Source of the DNA: Nitrosomonas sp.
Lineage (GTDB): Bacteria; Pseudomonadota; Gammaproteobacteria; Burkholderiales; Nitrosomonadaceae
NCBI GenBank assembly: GCA_016708955.1
Contig: JADJES010000002.1
Coordinates: 124,001-188,000, forward strand
Direction of reading: 5' to 3'
DNA: 64,000 nt
The position numbers and the translations under genes are program-made. Under the pieces are notes generated by a model. The model ran no database searches, was not told the origin of the DNA, and saw nothing but the letters and a program-made list of their open reading frames with translations. Positions 36,104-45,386 of this stretch are shown here, one piece after another. Positions within the stretch are counted from its first letter, which is position 1, and the number at the start of each line of letters is the position of its first letter.

Positions 36104-36705
36104 ATGTCTACACTCGTCACGCATCTTGCCCCCGATTTTACTAAGCCTGCCGTTTTGCCTAATGGAAGTTTTGATGAAAATTTCAATTTTCATGCCCATA
36201 TTCGTGATAAATACGCGGTATTGTTTTCCTATCCGCTTGATTTTACGTTCGTCTGTCCATCGGAGATCATCGCACATTCCCACCGGGCGAAAGATTTCCA
36301 GCAGCGCAATGTCGAAGTCATCGGCGTATCGGTAGATTCTCATTTCACCCATCACGCCTGGCGTAATACACCGATAACCCAGGCGGTATCGGCCCGATCG
36401 ATATCACCCTGGTATCGGATCTGGGCGGTGAAGCGATGCGCGCGTATGGTGTCAGCCACCCGAATCATGTTGCCCTGAGGGGTTCTTTCTTGATCGACAG
36501 AAAAGGTGTCGTGCGTCATCAAGTAGTCAATGATCTGCCACTTGGGCGCGATGTCGACGAGATGTTACGGATGGTCGATGCACTGCAATTCTTTGAAGAA
36601 CGTGGTGAACTTTGCCCGGCCGGTTGGAAGAGCGGAGAACCTGGTATGAAAGCAAGTCCTGAAGGGGTCGCAGATTATCTCAGTCATCACGCGGATAAAT
36701 TGTAA
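36104..36705 (+). pseudogene. 2-Cys peroxiredoxin, frameshifted
   Basis: Peroxiredoxins reduce peroxides with a reactive cysteine. The gene starts at ATG 36104 after GGAGAAAT. FTFVCPSEII near residue 50 holds the peroxidatic Cys, with the usual Pro-Leu-Asp-Phe before it, and ELCPAGWKSGEPGM near 170 holds the resolving Cys. The frame slips near 36370, between RNTPI and PGGIGPIDITLVSDLGG; one missing base accounts for it and would give a protein of 200 residues. The length fits the AhpC/TSA family. It is next to cysH, suggesting a sulfur or redox unit. Confidence 0.85.
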
Positions 36706-36837
36706 ATTAGAAATAACTGCTTCATTGTCGCTTATCAACGCTCGCGGTTTAATAGTGGAAGCGGAACTGCATGCTGATTGCTACATGGATTAACTTTGGC
36801 TTTTCATCATCTACGCTATAGTACTTTCCTTCCTGAT

Positions 36838-37027
36838 TCATCGCCTTGACATAAAGTACTCGCTGATTGTGGGTGGTTTATATGGTTTAGGGATATTCAC
36901 TATTAACATGTACGGTTTTGTCATCATTTTCCCATGGTTTGTCGAAATACGGGATTGGATTACGGTAACTGCCCACTGAGCATTCGTTGTTTCTGCAGCA
37001 GATATGTATAAGGTTTTATCCAAATGG
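36838..37027 (+). pseudogene. small membrane protein remnant
   Basis: A plus-strand frame reads HRLDIKYSLIVGGLYGLGIF, then NMYGFVIIFPWFVEIRDWI, an internal TGA at 36978, then AFVVSAADMYKVLSKW. Two hydrophobic segments around conserved-looking Tyr-Gly and Phe-Pro-Trp residues suggest a small integral membrane protein of unknown role, now broken. The start is missing. Confidence is limited because no family could be named. Confidence 0.45.
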
Positions 37028-37130
37028 TAGTGCAATAACGCTATTGATTGTTGGTTCAGGGTGTATGTGCGATTCCAATTTCTACACCGTCATTGACGGC
37101 TGTTTTTGTAGCTGATCGAAGGGGGTAAAA

Positions 37131-37565
37131 TGAGAAGAAAAGAAAAAGATCACCGTCTATTATGATGGCGCATGCTCCAGTTGTATCAAGGATCGAGAAA
37201 ACTATGAGAAACTGGCGGGAAAAGGAGGGGAAGATGTATGCTGGTTCGATATCACTGGGCAGAACGCCCATCTGCGTGATATCGGTATTGATCCTCACAA
37301 GGCCTTGTCTGAGCTGCATGTTCGCGATGAGCACCAGCGGATAGTTTCGGAACTAGATGCCTATATTTTGCTGATGTCCCGAATATCCCTACTAAAACCG
37401 TTGGCTTGGTTAATTGGTCTGCCAGTGATTCGGCCATTATTGTCGTCACTCTACCATTGGATTGTTAATCGACGTTTAAAAAAAGCGGGCGTTTGTAGTA
37501 GCCCTGGCAGAAACATAGTCCCTACTAATGCAGTATTATCCGTGCGTGCTGTTCGGGCTTTTTAA
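37131..37565 (+). pseudogene. DCC-family thiol-disulfide oxidoreductase-like protein (DUF393), start lost
   Basis: The frame reads KITVYYDGACSSCIKDRENY, the YDGxCxxC signature of the DCC (DUF393) family, then HLRDIGIDPHKALSELHVRD and a C-terminal membrane-type part (LLKPLAWLIGLPVIRPLLSS). No in-frame start codon lies between the TGA at 37131 and the motif. An ATG at 37130 is out of frame across an A-rich stretch, so an indel there probably removed the start. The product would be about 140 residues with a thioredoxin-like fold. It is the third redox-type gene in a row with a broken frame. Confidence 0.7.
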
Positions 37566-37651
37566 CTTTCTAAACTATATCGATTCAGGAGATTATGGTT
37601 AGGATAGGAGGTTTTATTGATTTATCATAGAACCTCCGTTCGTTAAGTAAC

Positions 37652-37706
37652 GAGAAATCTGCACAATTCGGTTCAAAAAATTGAGAATTACGCTATTTTG
37701 TGCAGA
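37652..37706. repeat. short inverted repeat
   Basis: AATCTGCACAA and TTGTGCAGATT are exact reverse complements about 32 bases apart. The structure lies between the DCC remnant and a small minus-strand frame and could be a terminator-like or operator-like hairpin; no T run follows. Confidence 0.45.
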
Positions 37707-37976
37707 TTACTTGACCGAATCACCATTTTCTAGCGTATTGCTTGCGTCGATTTGATGCAACCAGTTCCATTTTTCTTTGGTAAATGGTGTCCATGAAGTA
37801 TCTTGGAATATATTTCTATTCATAATCTTGTACGGCAAATACATTATAACTACTGTTACGTACGCGGCCAATGCAGAAATGTCGGAGTAATGACCCCCGC
37901 TAGTTCTTAATATTACTTTCATTCTTGGCGATTTTGGAGGCATCTTCTCAGAGAATTTAGCCCAGGTTATTTGCAT
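37707..37976 (-). CDS. hypothetical protein
   Basis: An 89-residue frame without a recognised domain. It has one moderately hydrophobic segment (LAAYVTVVIMYLPYKIM) and is otherwise basic, starting MQITWAKFSEKMPPKSPR. No clear ribosome site stands before the ATG. It could be a fragment of a larger gene. I see no supporting context. Confidence 0.3.
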   Translation of the reverse strand: MQITWAKFSEKMPPKSPRMKVILRTSGGHYSDISALAAYVTVVIMYLPYKIMNRNIFQDTSWTPFTKEKWNWLHQIDASNTLENGDSVK

Positions 37977-38105
37977 GGTTTAGGTAAAATAGCGAAATAA
38001 GATTGTATTGCTGAGAATAACTCAGTTAGGCATCGGTAGAGGTATAAAAACCCACTATCGATCATATATTATTTTCAATAGATACATCTTTTAAATTCAC
38101 AACAG

Positions 38106-38420
38106 TTAAGCAACTGCTAGACGATCAGATTCTTTCTTAAGTGCACGGTAACATTCACAGACTCTAACTTCCAATCCCTCGCGATTTAGTATCCTTATAT
38201 GGCCTCGGCTGTGTTGAATTATCCCTGCTTTCTGCAATTTCCCCATAACTTCTGTGACACTTTCACGACGCACATCGGCATGCCCCATTTTTCCATGTTT
38301 TACAGCTTCTTCACCATGTTTCAATGCTTCTGCCTTATGTTGAGTATCCATTGCATAGACTTGAGTACTCAATAAAAACGCCGACAATCCAATTGCAATA
38401 ATGGTTGATATCACTTTCAT
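38106..38420 (-). CDS. chimeric protein: SmbP-like start joined to Crp/Fnr regulator end
   Basis: The 104-residue frame is open and has GGAGT near its ATG. Residues 1-23 are a signal peptide (VISTIIAIGLSAFLLSTQVYA). Residues 24-50 are His- and Lys-rich with the repeated AxKHGEEAVKHGKMGHADV pattern of SmbP, the periplasmic copper-binding protein of Nitrosomonas. From about residue 51 the sequence RRESVTEVMGKLQKAGIIQH, then RGHIRILNREGLE, is the winged-helix end of a Crp/Fnr-family regulator, including its recognition helix. An exported metal-binding head on a DNA-binding tail makes no functional sense, so a deletion or recombination at a short match probably created it. Confidence 0.75.
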   Translation of the reverse strand: MKVISTIIAIGLSAFLLSTQVYAMDTQHKAEALKHGEEAVKHGKMGHADVRRESVTEVMGKLQKAGIIQHSRGHIRILNREGLEVRVCECYRALKKESDRLAVA

Positions 38421-38528
38421 GATGATTACTCCTTATTTAGCTTATGACTAATAATGTCCAAATATTCTTGGCGAAAATCGTACCATTTAAATACTCCAAA
38501 TGATCGCGATAGATAACTATGATTTTAG

Positions 38529-38983
38529 TCAGAAGAAACTTTTTGAATTTCTCTGATGTTTTCCTAAAAATGAAAGAATTTTTTGAAACTCAGTCCGAAT
38601 AACGGCTGGCGATTGTTGTAAGTAAGCAGCAAGAATTTTAGAATCTGTTGTTTCCAGAACAAGGCTTGTTTCTAATAGCTGATGTAGTGCAGGGGTTAAG
38701 TTTTTCTTGTCATCGATAGTATCAATGAGACGTGCTGCATGCATCTTTGCTCGTCTTAATTGACTCGTTTCTCTAAACTTATGGTTGGCTTTCCACTCGC
38801 TTACGTAATTATTTACATTAAGGGCACTTCTAAAAATTCAAAGTTCTAAACAAAACGAGGCACGAGAAAAAAATGGTTACGCGCTGATATGTAGAAACAT
38901 TTTTTCGAGTAACAAAGTGTTGTGACGAAATTTGGATTTTTAGAAGTGCCCTTAAGATTCTCTTGAATTTCAGATTCATTCAT
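38529..38983 (-). pseudogene. small conserved-looking gene interrupted by a MITE
   Basis: The start MNESEIQENL (ATG at 38981-38983) is separated from the rest by MITE copy 3. Removing 38822-38951 and one TTAA gives an open frame of 106 residues, which continues NVNNYVSEWKANHKFRE and ends KILSFLGKHQRNSKSFF. The middle (LIDTIDDKKNLTPALHQLLE) looks all-helical. I do not recognise the family; a small regulator is possible. It lies next to the Crp-tail chimera on the same strand. Confidence 0.65.
38822..38951. repeat. MITE, copy 3 (130 bp)
   Basis: Same element as at 13381 and 35082 but with about 11 bases lost near its centre. Ends GGGCACTTCTAAAAAT, flanking direct repeat TTAA. It interrupts a small minus-strand gene. 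Confidence 0.9.
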
Positions 38984-39099
38984 TTGAACTCTCCAAAAAC
39001 AGCAAGGATAAGCAGTATGGATTTTTTTATTGAATAACAAAATAAATAATGATCAATTTAAACTCGGCCCACACACCGAATACACTCTATACACTACAA

Positions 39100-39327
39100 T
39101 CATTCTTTTGTAGTCCAAGTATCACCGATCTTTTTGTATTTCTTCTTTACTGCTGCCCATGCCACTTTATGTGCTGTTTCTTCCTGAGAAGCATTGTCAC
39201 GTCGTTCCGCAGGGTTCGCATATTCCTGCCATGCGTGATTAAATGCTTCCCGGTAAATATCCTGTGCATGGGTAGGAAGTACATGGGTTACATTTTCTGG
39301 TAAATCTTTATTCGTTTTATAGGGTAT
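39100..39327 (-). pseudogene. chaB: ChaB-like protein, start codon ATA
   Basis: A minus-strand frame of 76 codons, the length of E. coli ChaB, reads PYKTNKDLPENVTHVLPTHA, then DIYREAFNHAWQEY and ETAHKVAWAAVKKKYKKIGD. It matches the ChaB family (a putative regulator of the cation antiporter ChaA) closely. Where the initiating Met is expected before PYKT, the codon is ATA (39325-39327), and no ATG, GTG or TTG in the same frame lies nearby upstream. Either the start is mutated and the gene is dead, or an unusual start is used. Confidence 0.75.
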
Positions 39328-39607
39328 TACATAACTCGCTATAGTATAAATAATGCACTGGTTATAGCTAAGAATGGCGGTTCCAGAAAAGCACCCACAC
39401 CAAGCTCAACTGGCAAACTGCGTCAGTGAGTGGCCGAATTCTGCTTGCTTTGATGCTCCTAGTTACCGTCTACCACACTCGCGCCGATAAACAGCTCCGT
39501 ACTGCTGCTGATCTAAACACCAAGCTACATACCCATTTTTCCAAGTAAATCGCTTATCGCGATTTCCTACTCTTTAAATGAGGGTATATCCAGGTAACTG
39601 TAATCTA

Positions 39608-39889
39608 TTATGATTTTGCGGCATATGCATTACACCAACCGTTAGGACTGATATTACCTTCCACAACGCGGCATTCGCCGTTTGCATCAAGTGCCTTACC
39701 TGGAATGAACTGCATACAGTTACTACATTGATCCTTCCCGTTTGGCTTGTCACGATATTGCACTGATTCCTTCGAGGCTTTCGCCGCTTGTGCCTGGCTA
39801 ATCAAAGTATTTATAATGGGAATCGTGGCACCTAACACCATGTATTTTATTACCTTACGTCGCGATAATTTATTTTGACAATAACTCAT
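39608..39889 (-). CDS. high-potential iron-sulfur protein (HiPIP)
   Basis: A 93-residue exported electron carrier. It begins with a Tat-like signal (SRRKVIKYMVLGATIP) that ends near AQAAK. The mature part has CSNCMQFIPG near residue 56 and later cysteines in GECRVVEG and NGWCNAYA, giving the C-x2-C...C...C spacing that binds one [4Fe-4S] cluster in HiPIPs. It acts in the periplasm as a soluble electron carrier. The gene stands alone, with AGGTGAGGGG upstream. Length is normal. Confidence 0.9.
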   Translation of the reverse strand: MSYCQNKLSRRKVIKYMVLGATIPIINTLISQAQAAKASKESVQYRDKPNGKDQCSNCMQFIPGKALDANGECRVVEGNISPNGWCNAYAAKS

Positions 39890-40109
39890 AACCCCTCACC
39901 TCATATAAATTATGATGAAAATTGCTTTAAATGATGGTTAAAACACAATGTTATATCTCCCCTCACTTGAATATTACAATATATATAGAAATAAGATTGT
40001 TCAGTGCGGTACCGAACATTTTTTAAAAAATCATGAATTAAGTAGCACCAATAACTTTTTTAATGATTTCTTCGTTCAATTGGATTTTCTCTTCTCATAA
40101 CACCTATAA
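39890..40109. other. intergenic spacer
   Basis: AT-rich DNA between the HiPIP gene and a phage terminase remnant; it holds the HiPIP promoter but no further gene. Confidence 0.4.
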
Positions 40110-40570
40110 TTAAACATCAGCAAACATATCATCAACTTTACCCTGAGCGGTTGCTGCTATCGAACCGCCGCCACCGGCCTCCGCATCAGCAGACACCATG
40201 TAGCTTGTGGCATCCTCAAGGAATACAAAGCTCATCGCCTCAATAATGTCTGGCGACTTTATCCCTTGCTTGCGCATCTCTTCCTTTTTTCCATGACATA
40301 CTTCAACCCACCAGCTTCCGCAAAGTGATAGGGCAACCTGGCACCCTGTAGCAGTATTTTTTCCCGCAATTTTCTATCGATATTCTGCGGCAGAACTACG
40401 CGCCCGGATCTGATTGCATCGCGGAATCGCACCATCGCGCACGCCCGGCGATTATAAAAACGATCCTGGTACTCTTTCTTGAAGCATGGTTTGCCCCAAT
40501 TAACCCTTACAGCGTACTTAGTGCCAGCCCGGAAACCCTCTATCCGAATAAGAAACAACAGGTTGCCCGT
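40110..40570 (-). pseudogene. phage terminase large subunit, C-terminal remnant
   Basis: The minus-strand sequence AGTKYAVRVNWGKPCFKKEY, FYNRRACAMVRFRDAIRSGR, KLREKILLQGARLPYHFAEA and then, after a slip near 40285, MRKQGIKSPDIIEAMSFVF, resembles the nuclease-end region of large terminase subunits. Only about 150 codons remain. It ends in a disordered tail (DMFADV). It is the only clear phage structural or packaging trace in the window and shows that a prophage once lay here. Confidence 0.6.
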
Positions 40571-40639
40571 AGTTATGGTGATGAAGAATTCTGAAATATT
40601 GTGCCAAACTGCTGTTATTAGGTAGTTCTGGTGCATTTT

Positions 40640-42030
40640 AAAGCAAATAACCCCAAACTTCGATTGAAATCGGCGAAAATATCGTTGTCAAAAACAAACT
40701 TCGTTCGAGTGGAGCACAAATGCGCGTAGTCCAAAATACACAGATGGAATTGGGTGAAATTAATGTATCACAAATCAAATTCGATTTGAGATCCCGATGA
40801 CATACCGAAGATACTGCGCGGGTTACAGCACCTGTACACGAACGAGGAATTGCGCCGGAGCGTTTTTGCATTACTGGAAAGTGAAATTGCTCCCAAGGTA
40901 GATAAGAGCACAGGCCGTCCTGGCATGACCCTGTGGAGCATACTGGTTTTGTGGCGTATTGCGGCTGGACTTAAATGCTGATTATGGTCGTCTTCACGAA
41001 CTGGTTAACCAGCATAAAACCTTACGCGAAATGTTGGGACATCATCTGTATGATGAAGACAAGAAATAGTGTATCAAACCTTGGTGGAGAACGTCAACCT
41101 GCTCACACCAGAACTGCTGGACAAAATAAACCAAATCATAGTTGCGGGAGGGCATGCCCTCCTAAAAGGGGCGAAGGAGTCCTGCGTGGGCGGTGCGACT
41201 CCTTTGTTGTTGAAACCGATGTGCATTTTCCAACGGACATCAACTTATTGTGGGATGCCCTGCGCAAAGCGATTACGCTGACGGCGCACTGGTGTGAAAG
41301 GCAACAATTAAGCGACTGGCGGCAATATAGCTACAACCTGCGCCAATTAAAACATGACTGATGCGTAGTGCACAGAACAAAAAGCGCAGCGTCGCTAAAG
41401 CACGACAAGACAAAATCGACGCACAAGTTACGCAAGCGCACCAGGCCTATATTGACCAAGCCAAGTCACTTAGACAAAATTCAGACCACCCTAACCAAAC
41501 TGGCCGCGATTGCGTCTACTGAGCTGCTGCAAAGATTGAAATTGAAGGCTACATCAAACACGCCGAACGCCAAATCGATCAAATTGAGCGTCGTGTCATT
41601 AAAGGTGGTGATTCCACACGAAGAAAAGTATTCTCCCTATTTGAGCCGCACACCGAATGGATAAGCAAAGGTAAGGCAGGCGTACCGGTTGAGCTGGGTG
41701 TCAAAGTATGCATCCTGGAAGACCAGCATCAATTCATCTTGCATCATCACGTGATGGAAAACAAACCGATGATCAGATTGCAGTATCCATGATCGCAGAA
41801 GCTAAAAACGCTTTCCCAAACTCAACGCCTGTAGCTTCGACAAAGGCTTTCATTCACCCGCCAACCAAGCTGAACTGATCCAGCATCTCGACCAGGTCAC
41901 GCTCCCCAGAAAGGCAAACTAAGCAAAGAACGTCAAGCGGTAGAACGAACCGAAGAATTTGTTAAAGCCGTCATGCACACTCGGCGGTAGAGTCAGCAAT
42001 CAACGCACTAGAGATACATGGTTTAGATTT
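40640..42030 (+). mobile_element. ISNCY-type element, heavily broken
   Basis: The transposase can be followed in several frames: MRVVQNTQMELGEINVSQIK at 40719, then LHELVNQHKTLREMLGHHL, VENVNLLTPELLDKINQI, RCDSFVVETDVHFPTDINLL with the first Asp, and NACSFDKGFHSPANQAEL near 41845. At least five indels break it and no terminal repeats could be fixed. Part of it (41840-41930) is repeated at 45450-45570 on the other strand. Confidence 0.75.
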
Positions 42031-42124
42031 TTGAATGCATATCCTCATTGCATTTTTCAGGAATGATTGAAAATTTAGGTAGCTTGCTGGCAAAAAAATG
42101 GGGTTTTCGGGCTGACACTACTTA

Positions 42125-42756
42125 CTGGATGCCTTGTCTTTCGAGGCAGGGGCTTTCTACGTGATGGATCGAGGTTATCTGGATTACAAAAGCCTATTCA
42201 CGCTGCATCAGTCGGGTGCGTTCTTCGTAGTTCGCGCCAAACGAGGAATGAGCGCGCACAGGGTGTACTCGATGAAGGTCGATCGGAATACCGGCATCAT
42301 CTGCGATCAGCGTATCGCGCTCGACGGTTTCTACATCTCGCAGGATTATCCCGAGCAACTGAGACGCATCCGCTTCAAAGACCCGGAAACCGGTAAGACG
42401 TTGGTGTTCCTGACCAACAACACGGCCCTGCCTGTGCTGACGGTTGCCGCGCTGTACAAAAGCCGCTGGCAAGTCGAGTTGTTCTTTAAGTGGATCAAGC
42501 AACATCTGCGTATCAAACGATTCATCGGCAACAGCGAGAATGCGGTGAAAACGCAAATCTGGTGTGCCGTTGCCACTTACGTGCTAATCGCCATTGTCAA
42601 AAGGAGCTTCAAATTGATGCCTCGCGCTACACTTTGCTACAGATTTTATCGGTCTCTGCTTTTGAGAAAAACCAGTTGCAACAAGCCTTACAAGGCGCTG
42701 ACTACATTCCAGAACAGTGCGGCAGCGCTAACCAACTAAATTTGTTTAACTTTTAA
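42125..42756 (+). pseudogene. IS4-type transposase, C-terminal part
   Basis: The frame starts within the catalytic core (LSFEAGAFYVMDRGYLDYK with the DRGY motif) and contains VVRAKRGMSAHRVYS and the YREK-like Y-K-S-R-W-Q-V-E-L-F-F-K-W-I-K region near codon 110. It slips near 42605: ELQIDASRYTLLQILSVS and ANQLNLFNF continue in another frame. The N-terminal half is missing. It directly follows the broken ISNCY element. Confidence 0.8.
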
Positions 42757-42826
42757 CCGGACACTACTGATTCCGGGTAAGTTATTTTTTCTTTTCTTGT
42801 CGTTCCGGCTACTTATTCAACTCGAT

Positions 42827-43264
42827 TCATTGGGTTTTGCAAGTTGCTAAAAGTGTAATCTTTTTCTCATCCAGAGCTTTCAGAATGCTTCTGGTGGTAA
42901 TAATTCCAATAGGTTCCATTTCATGATCTACTATCGGGATGCATGAAATATTGTGTGTATTGAATATATAAATTGCTTCTTCGATAGTTGCACTGACGGG
43001 CAATACGATAGGACGACGGCTTGCAATCTGGTGAACACGTTTATTTAACGTTGCAGTATCTTTGGGTGTCTCTGTTCTAGTTCCGATATTGGGGCTCAAT
43101 GCCTTATAAAGGTCCCGATCCGAGACTACGCCAAAAACCATCTTTGATTCAATGACTAATAAGTGATGAATGTTTACACTCTCAAATATTTCTTTTACAG
43201 CCGATAGCTTATCATCCAGTTCAACTGTAATAAGCCTCGTGTTCATTAATTCGCTAACAAGCAT
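42827..43264 (-). CDS. CBS domain pair protein
   Basis: A 145-residue protein made of two CBS motifs (residues about 6-60 and 85-140): LVSELMNTRLITVELDDKLS, IESKMVFGVVSDRDLYKALS, then RRPIVLPVSATIEEAIYIFN and IVDHEMEPIGIITTRSILKA. Such stand-alone CBS pairs bind adenine nucleotides and regulate partners in the cytoplasm. It follows the HD-GYP gene on the same strand with about 110 bases between, so the two may have formed an operon. The frame and start (AAGGAAAC before ATG) are intact. Confidence 0.88.
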   Translation of the reverse strand: MLVSELMNTRLITVELDDKLSAVKEIFESVNIHHLLVIESKMVFGVVSDRDLYKALSPNIGTRTETPKDTATLNKRVHQIASRRPIVLPVSATIEEAIYIFNTHNISCIPIVDHEMEPIGIITTRSILKALDEKKITLLATCKTQ

Positions 43265-43418
43265 GATTAAGTTTCCTTGTGATTTGATGCTTCAAGTCGA
43301 TTCTGTATGGCCGGATGGCGGGATGGTTGGTTGAATAGAATGGCTAATACTCATTCTGGCAACAACTTACAACAACTTCATCTTCCCAAATAATTCGAGT
43401 AAATGAGGTCGTAATATT

Positions 43419-44732
43419 GGTTCATCCGGCAGTGCGTACTTGTTAGTCAGAAATGCATGTTGAAATAAAGTGAATTAAAGGTTGAAATTATCTCTGATTT
43501 TCAACGAAGAGGTTTTTTCAACATGTCGACCAGTTTGCTGTATCACGCCTTTGGTATAGTTGGTTATTTTTATCAAAGCACTTGTTTTATTGCGGGTGTC
43601 ATAGTTGTTGCAATACAAGCGGATCATTGGCGATTGAGATGTCCGGTATGTAAAAGCCGCGAGATACATTGCCGGGGAAAGTTGGTTGACGCTTAGGCAG
43701 TACCGTAGGTCAAAAGCAGTCTATATCGACCTTCCAGTTCAGCGGGTAGAATGCACCCGATGCCAAGCAGTTCGTCAGGTAAAGATACAGTTTGCTGATG
43801 AGCACAAGCGCTATACACGTTCTTTCGAAAGATTGGTTTTGGATCTCTAGGCACATGACCATCCAGGCAGTAGCACGCCATCTTGGAGTGAGCTGGGATC
43901 TGGTTAAGGGAATACAGAAGGACAATCTGAATAAACGTTATCGGTTGCCGAAATTGGCCAAGATAAAACGCATTGCGCTGGATGAAATATACCAAGGCAA
44001 GCTGGGTTATTTAACGATAGTTCTGGATCTTACGGGGCGTGATTTTGTTGGAATGGGAAAGGTGCCGAGACTGATTCCGTTTTGGAAGCGTTTGAAAGAT
44101 CGCGGATGAAGCGGTTGCGACCGACATGGGCAGCAACATCAGTGCGGTGCGGGCTAATATCCCAGATGCAACGCTAGTGTTCGATCACTTCCTATTATTA
44201 AGCTGTTCAACGAAAAGTTGACAAAACTGCGTCGTGATCTGCAACGAGAAGCAGAAAATGGGTTGGGCAAACCCGTTTTGAAGGGCATCGCTGGCTGTTG
44301 CTGAAGAACCCTGACAACCTGGATGACAAGCGCAATGAACGTCAACGTCTGGACGAAGCATTAAGCTCAATGAGCCCTTGGCAACGGCCTATTACATGAA
44401 AGAAGAGTTACGCAATATCTGGCATCAACCGGATAAACTCCAGCTCAAAAGCATTGGATGAATGGGTAAAAAGCCGCTGCTTGGATGTCAACATGCTCAA
44501 GCAATTCTCTAAAACTATGCAGCACACCGCTCAGGTATCCTGGCTTTATTTCGATTTTAATGGTTTATCAACCGGGCCGTTGGAAGGTACCAACAACAAG
44601 ATAAAAACTTTGCACAAAATGGCCTATGGTTTCAGAGATGTCGAGTTCTTTAAACTCAAAATTATGGCGCTGCATGAAACCAATTATGTCCTTGTCGGTT
44701 AAACCCAAAAGTACGCACTTGCCGGATGAACC
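43419..44732 (+). mobile_element. ISL3-family insertion sequence, copy C
   Basis: A 1314-bp element with perfect 8-bp flanking repeat GTAATATT (43411-43418, 44733-44740). It is about 38 bases shorter than copy A owing to many scattered one- and two-base losses. Confidence 0.92.
43524..44702 (+). pseudogene. ISL3 transposase, many frameshifts (copy C)
   Basis: The same protein as in copies A and B, broken at many points (for instance near 43690, 43845, 44030, 44100, 44135, 44190, 44290, 44360 and 44455), mostly by loss of single bases. Because the flanks and ends are perfect, the insertion itself looks recent. The losses are concentrated inside the element, which suggests either relaxed selection or a poor consensus in a repeated region. 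Confidence 0.85.
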
Positions 44733-45386
44733 GTAATATTGCGAGTCACGCCGTATTATCTGTAAAGCCTCGTCTGCATTAACTCCTTTATGATAGGGTC
44801 TGTCCATAGTTAGCGCGTCAAAGGAATCCAATATCCTGACAGCCCGCGCTAATAATGGAATTTCTTCGCCAGAAATACCCTCCGGATAGCCAGTCCCATC
44901 GTAATTTTCATGATGATAAAGCACGATCTCGGTAATGCGCGAATCCAGGTTTAATGGACTCAAGAGCTTGCATCCCATCTCTGTATGTTGCTTGATCAGC
45001 ATAATCTCACTGAGAGTTAGTTGTGATGGTTTGTTTAAGATGTAATCACTGATGGATAATTTGCCGATATCATGCATGCCTGCACCAACTGAAAGTAATT
45101 CCGTATCTTCTGTAGACAAACCAATCTGTTGTGCAAATAAAGCTGTACTCTTCCGGATTCGTTGTTGATGCCCGCTTAAATCAGGGTAGCGCGCATCGAT
45201 CACTCCGTTTATAAACTTAGATACAACGCCAGGCTCAATTGCCTCATAAGTAAAGTTAGAAACAGATCCGGATATGGAAACTGGGTCATAGGCATAAGAA
45301 GAATTTTTCATTTTATTTCTCTTGGGTGAAATAGATAACCTATTAACGGTTATGGAGAAAATAAGTTTTGTCGGTCGATTCTTGTT

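Larger units (their letters stand above)
43378..45311 (-). pseudogene. HD-GYP domain phosphodiesterase interrupted by ISL3
   Basis: HD-GYP proteins degrade cyclic di-GMP. The main piece (45311-44733) has the HD signature GMHDIGKLSISDYIL near residue 80, HHENYDGTGYPEG near 133 and the variant LLARAVRILDSFDALTMDRPY near 150. ISL3 copy C enters after DSQYY, about 192 codons in. Removing it and one GTAATATT restores an end DLIYSNYLGR with a stop at 43378, total 203 residues. As written the frame runs on into the IS and ends at 44568, adding about 55 residues. All catalytic motifs precede the insertion, so the truncated fusion could still be active. Confidence 0.85.

Noticed and set aside
39049..39303. 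A plus-strand Cys- and Phe-rich membrane-like frame
   Set aside because: It is antisense to the ChaB-like frame, which has clear family identity.
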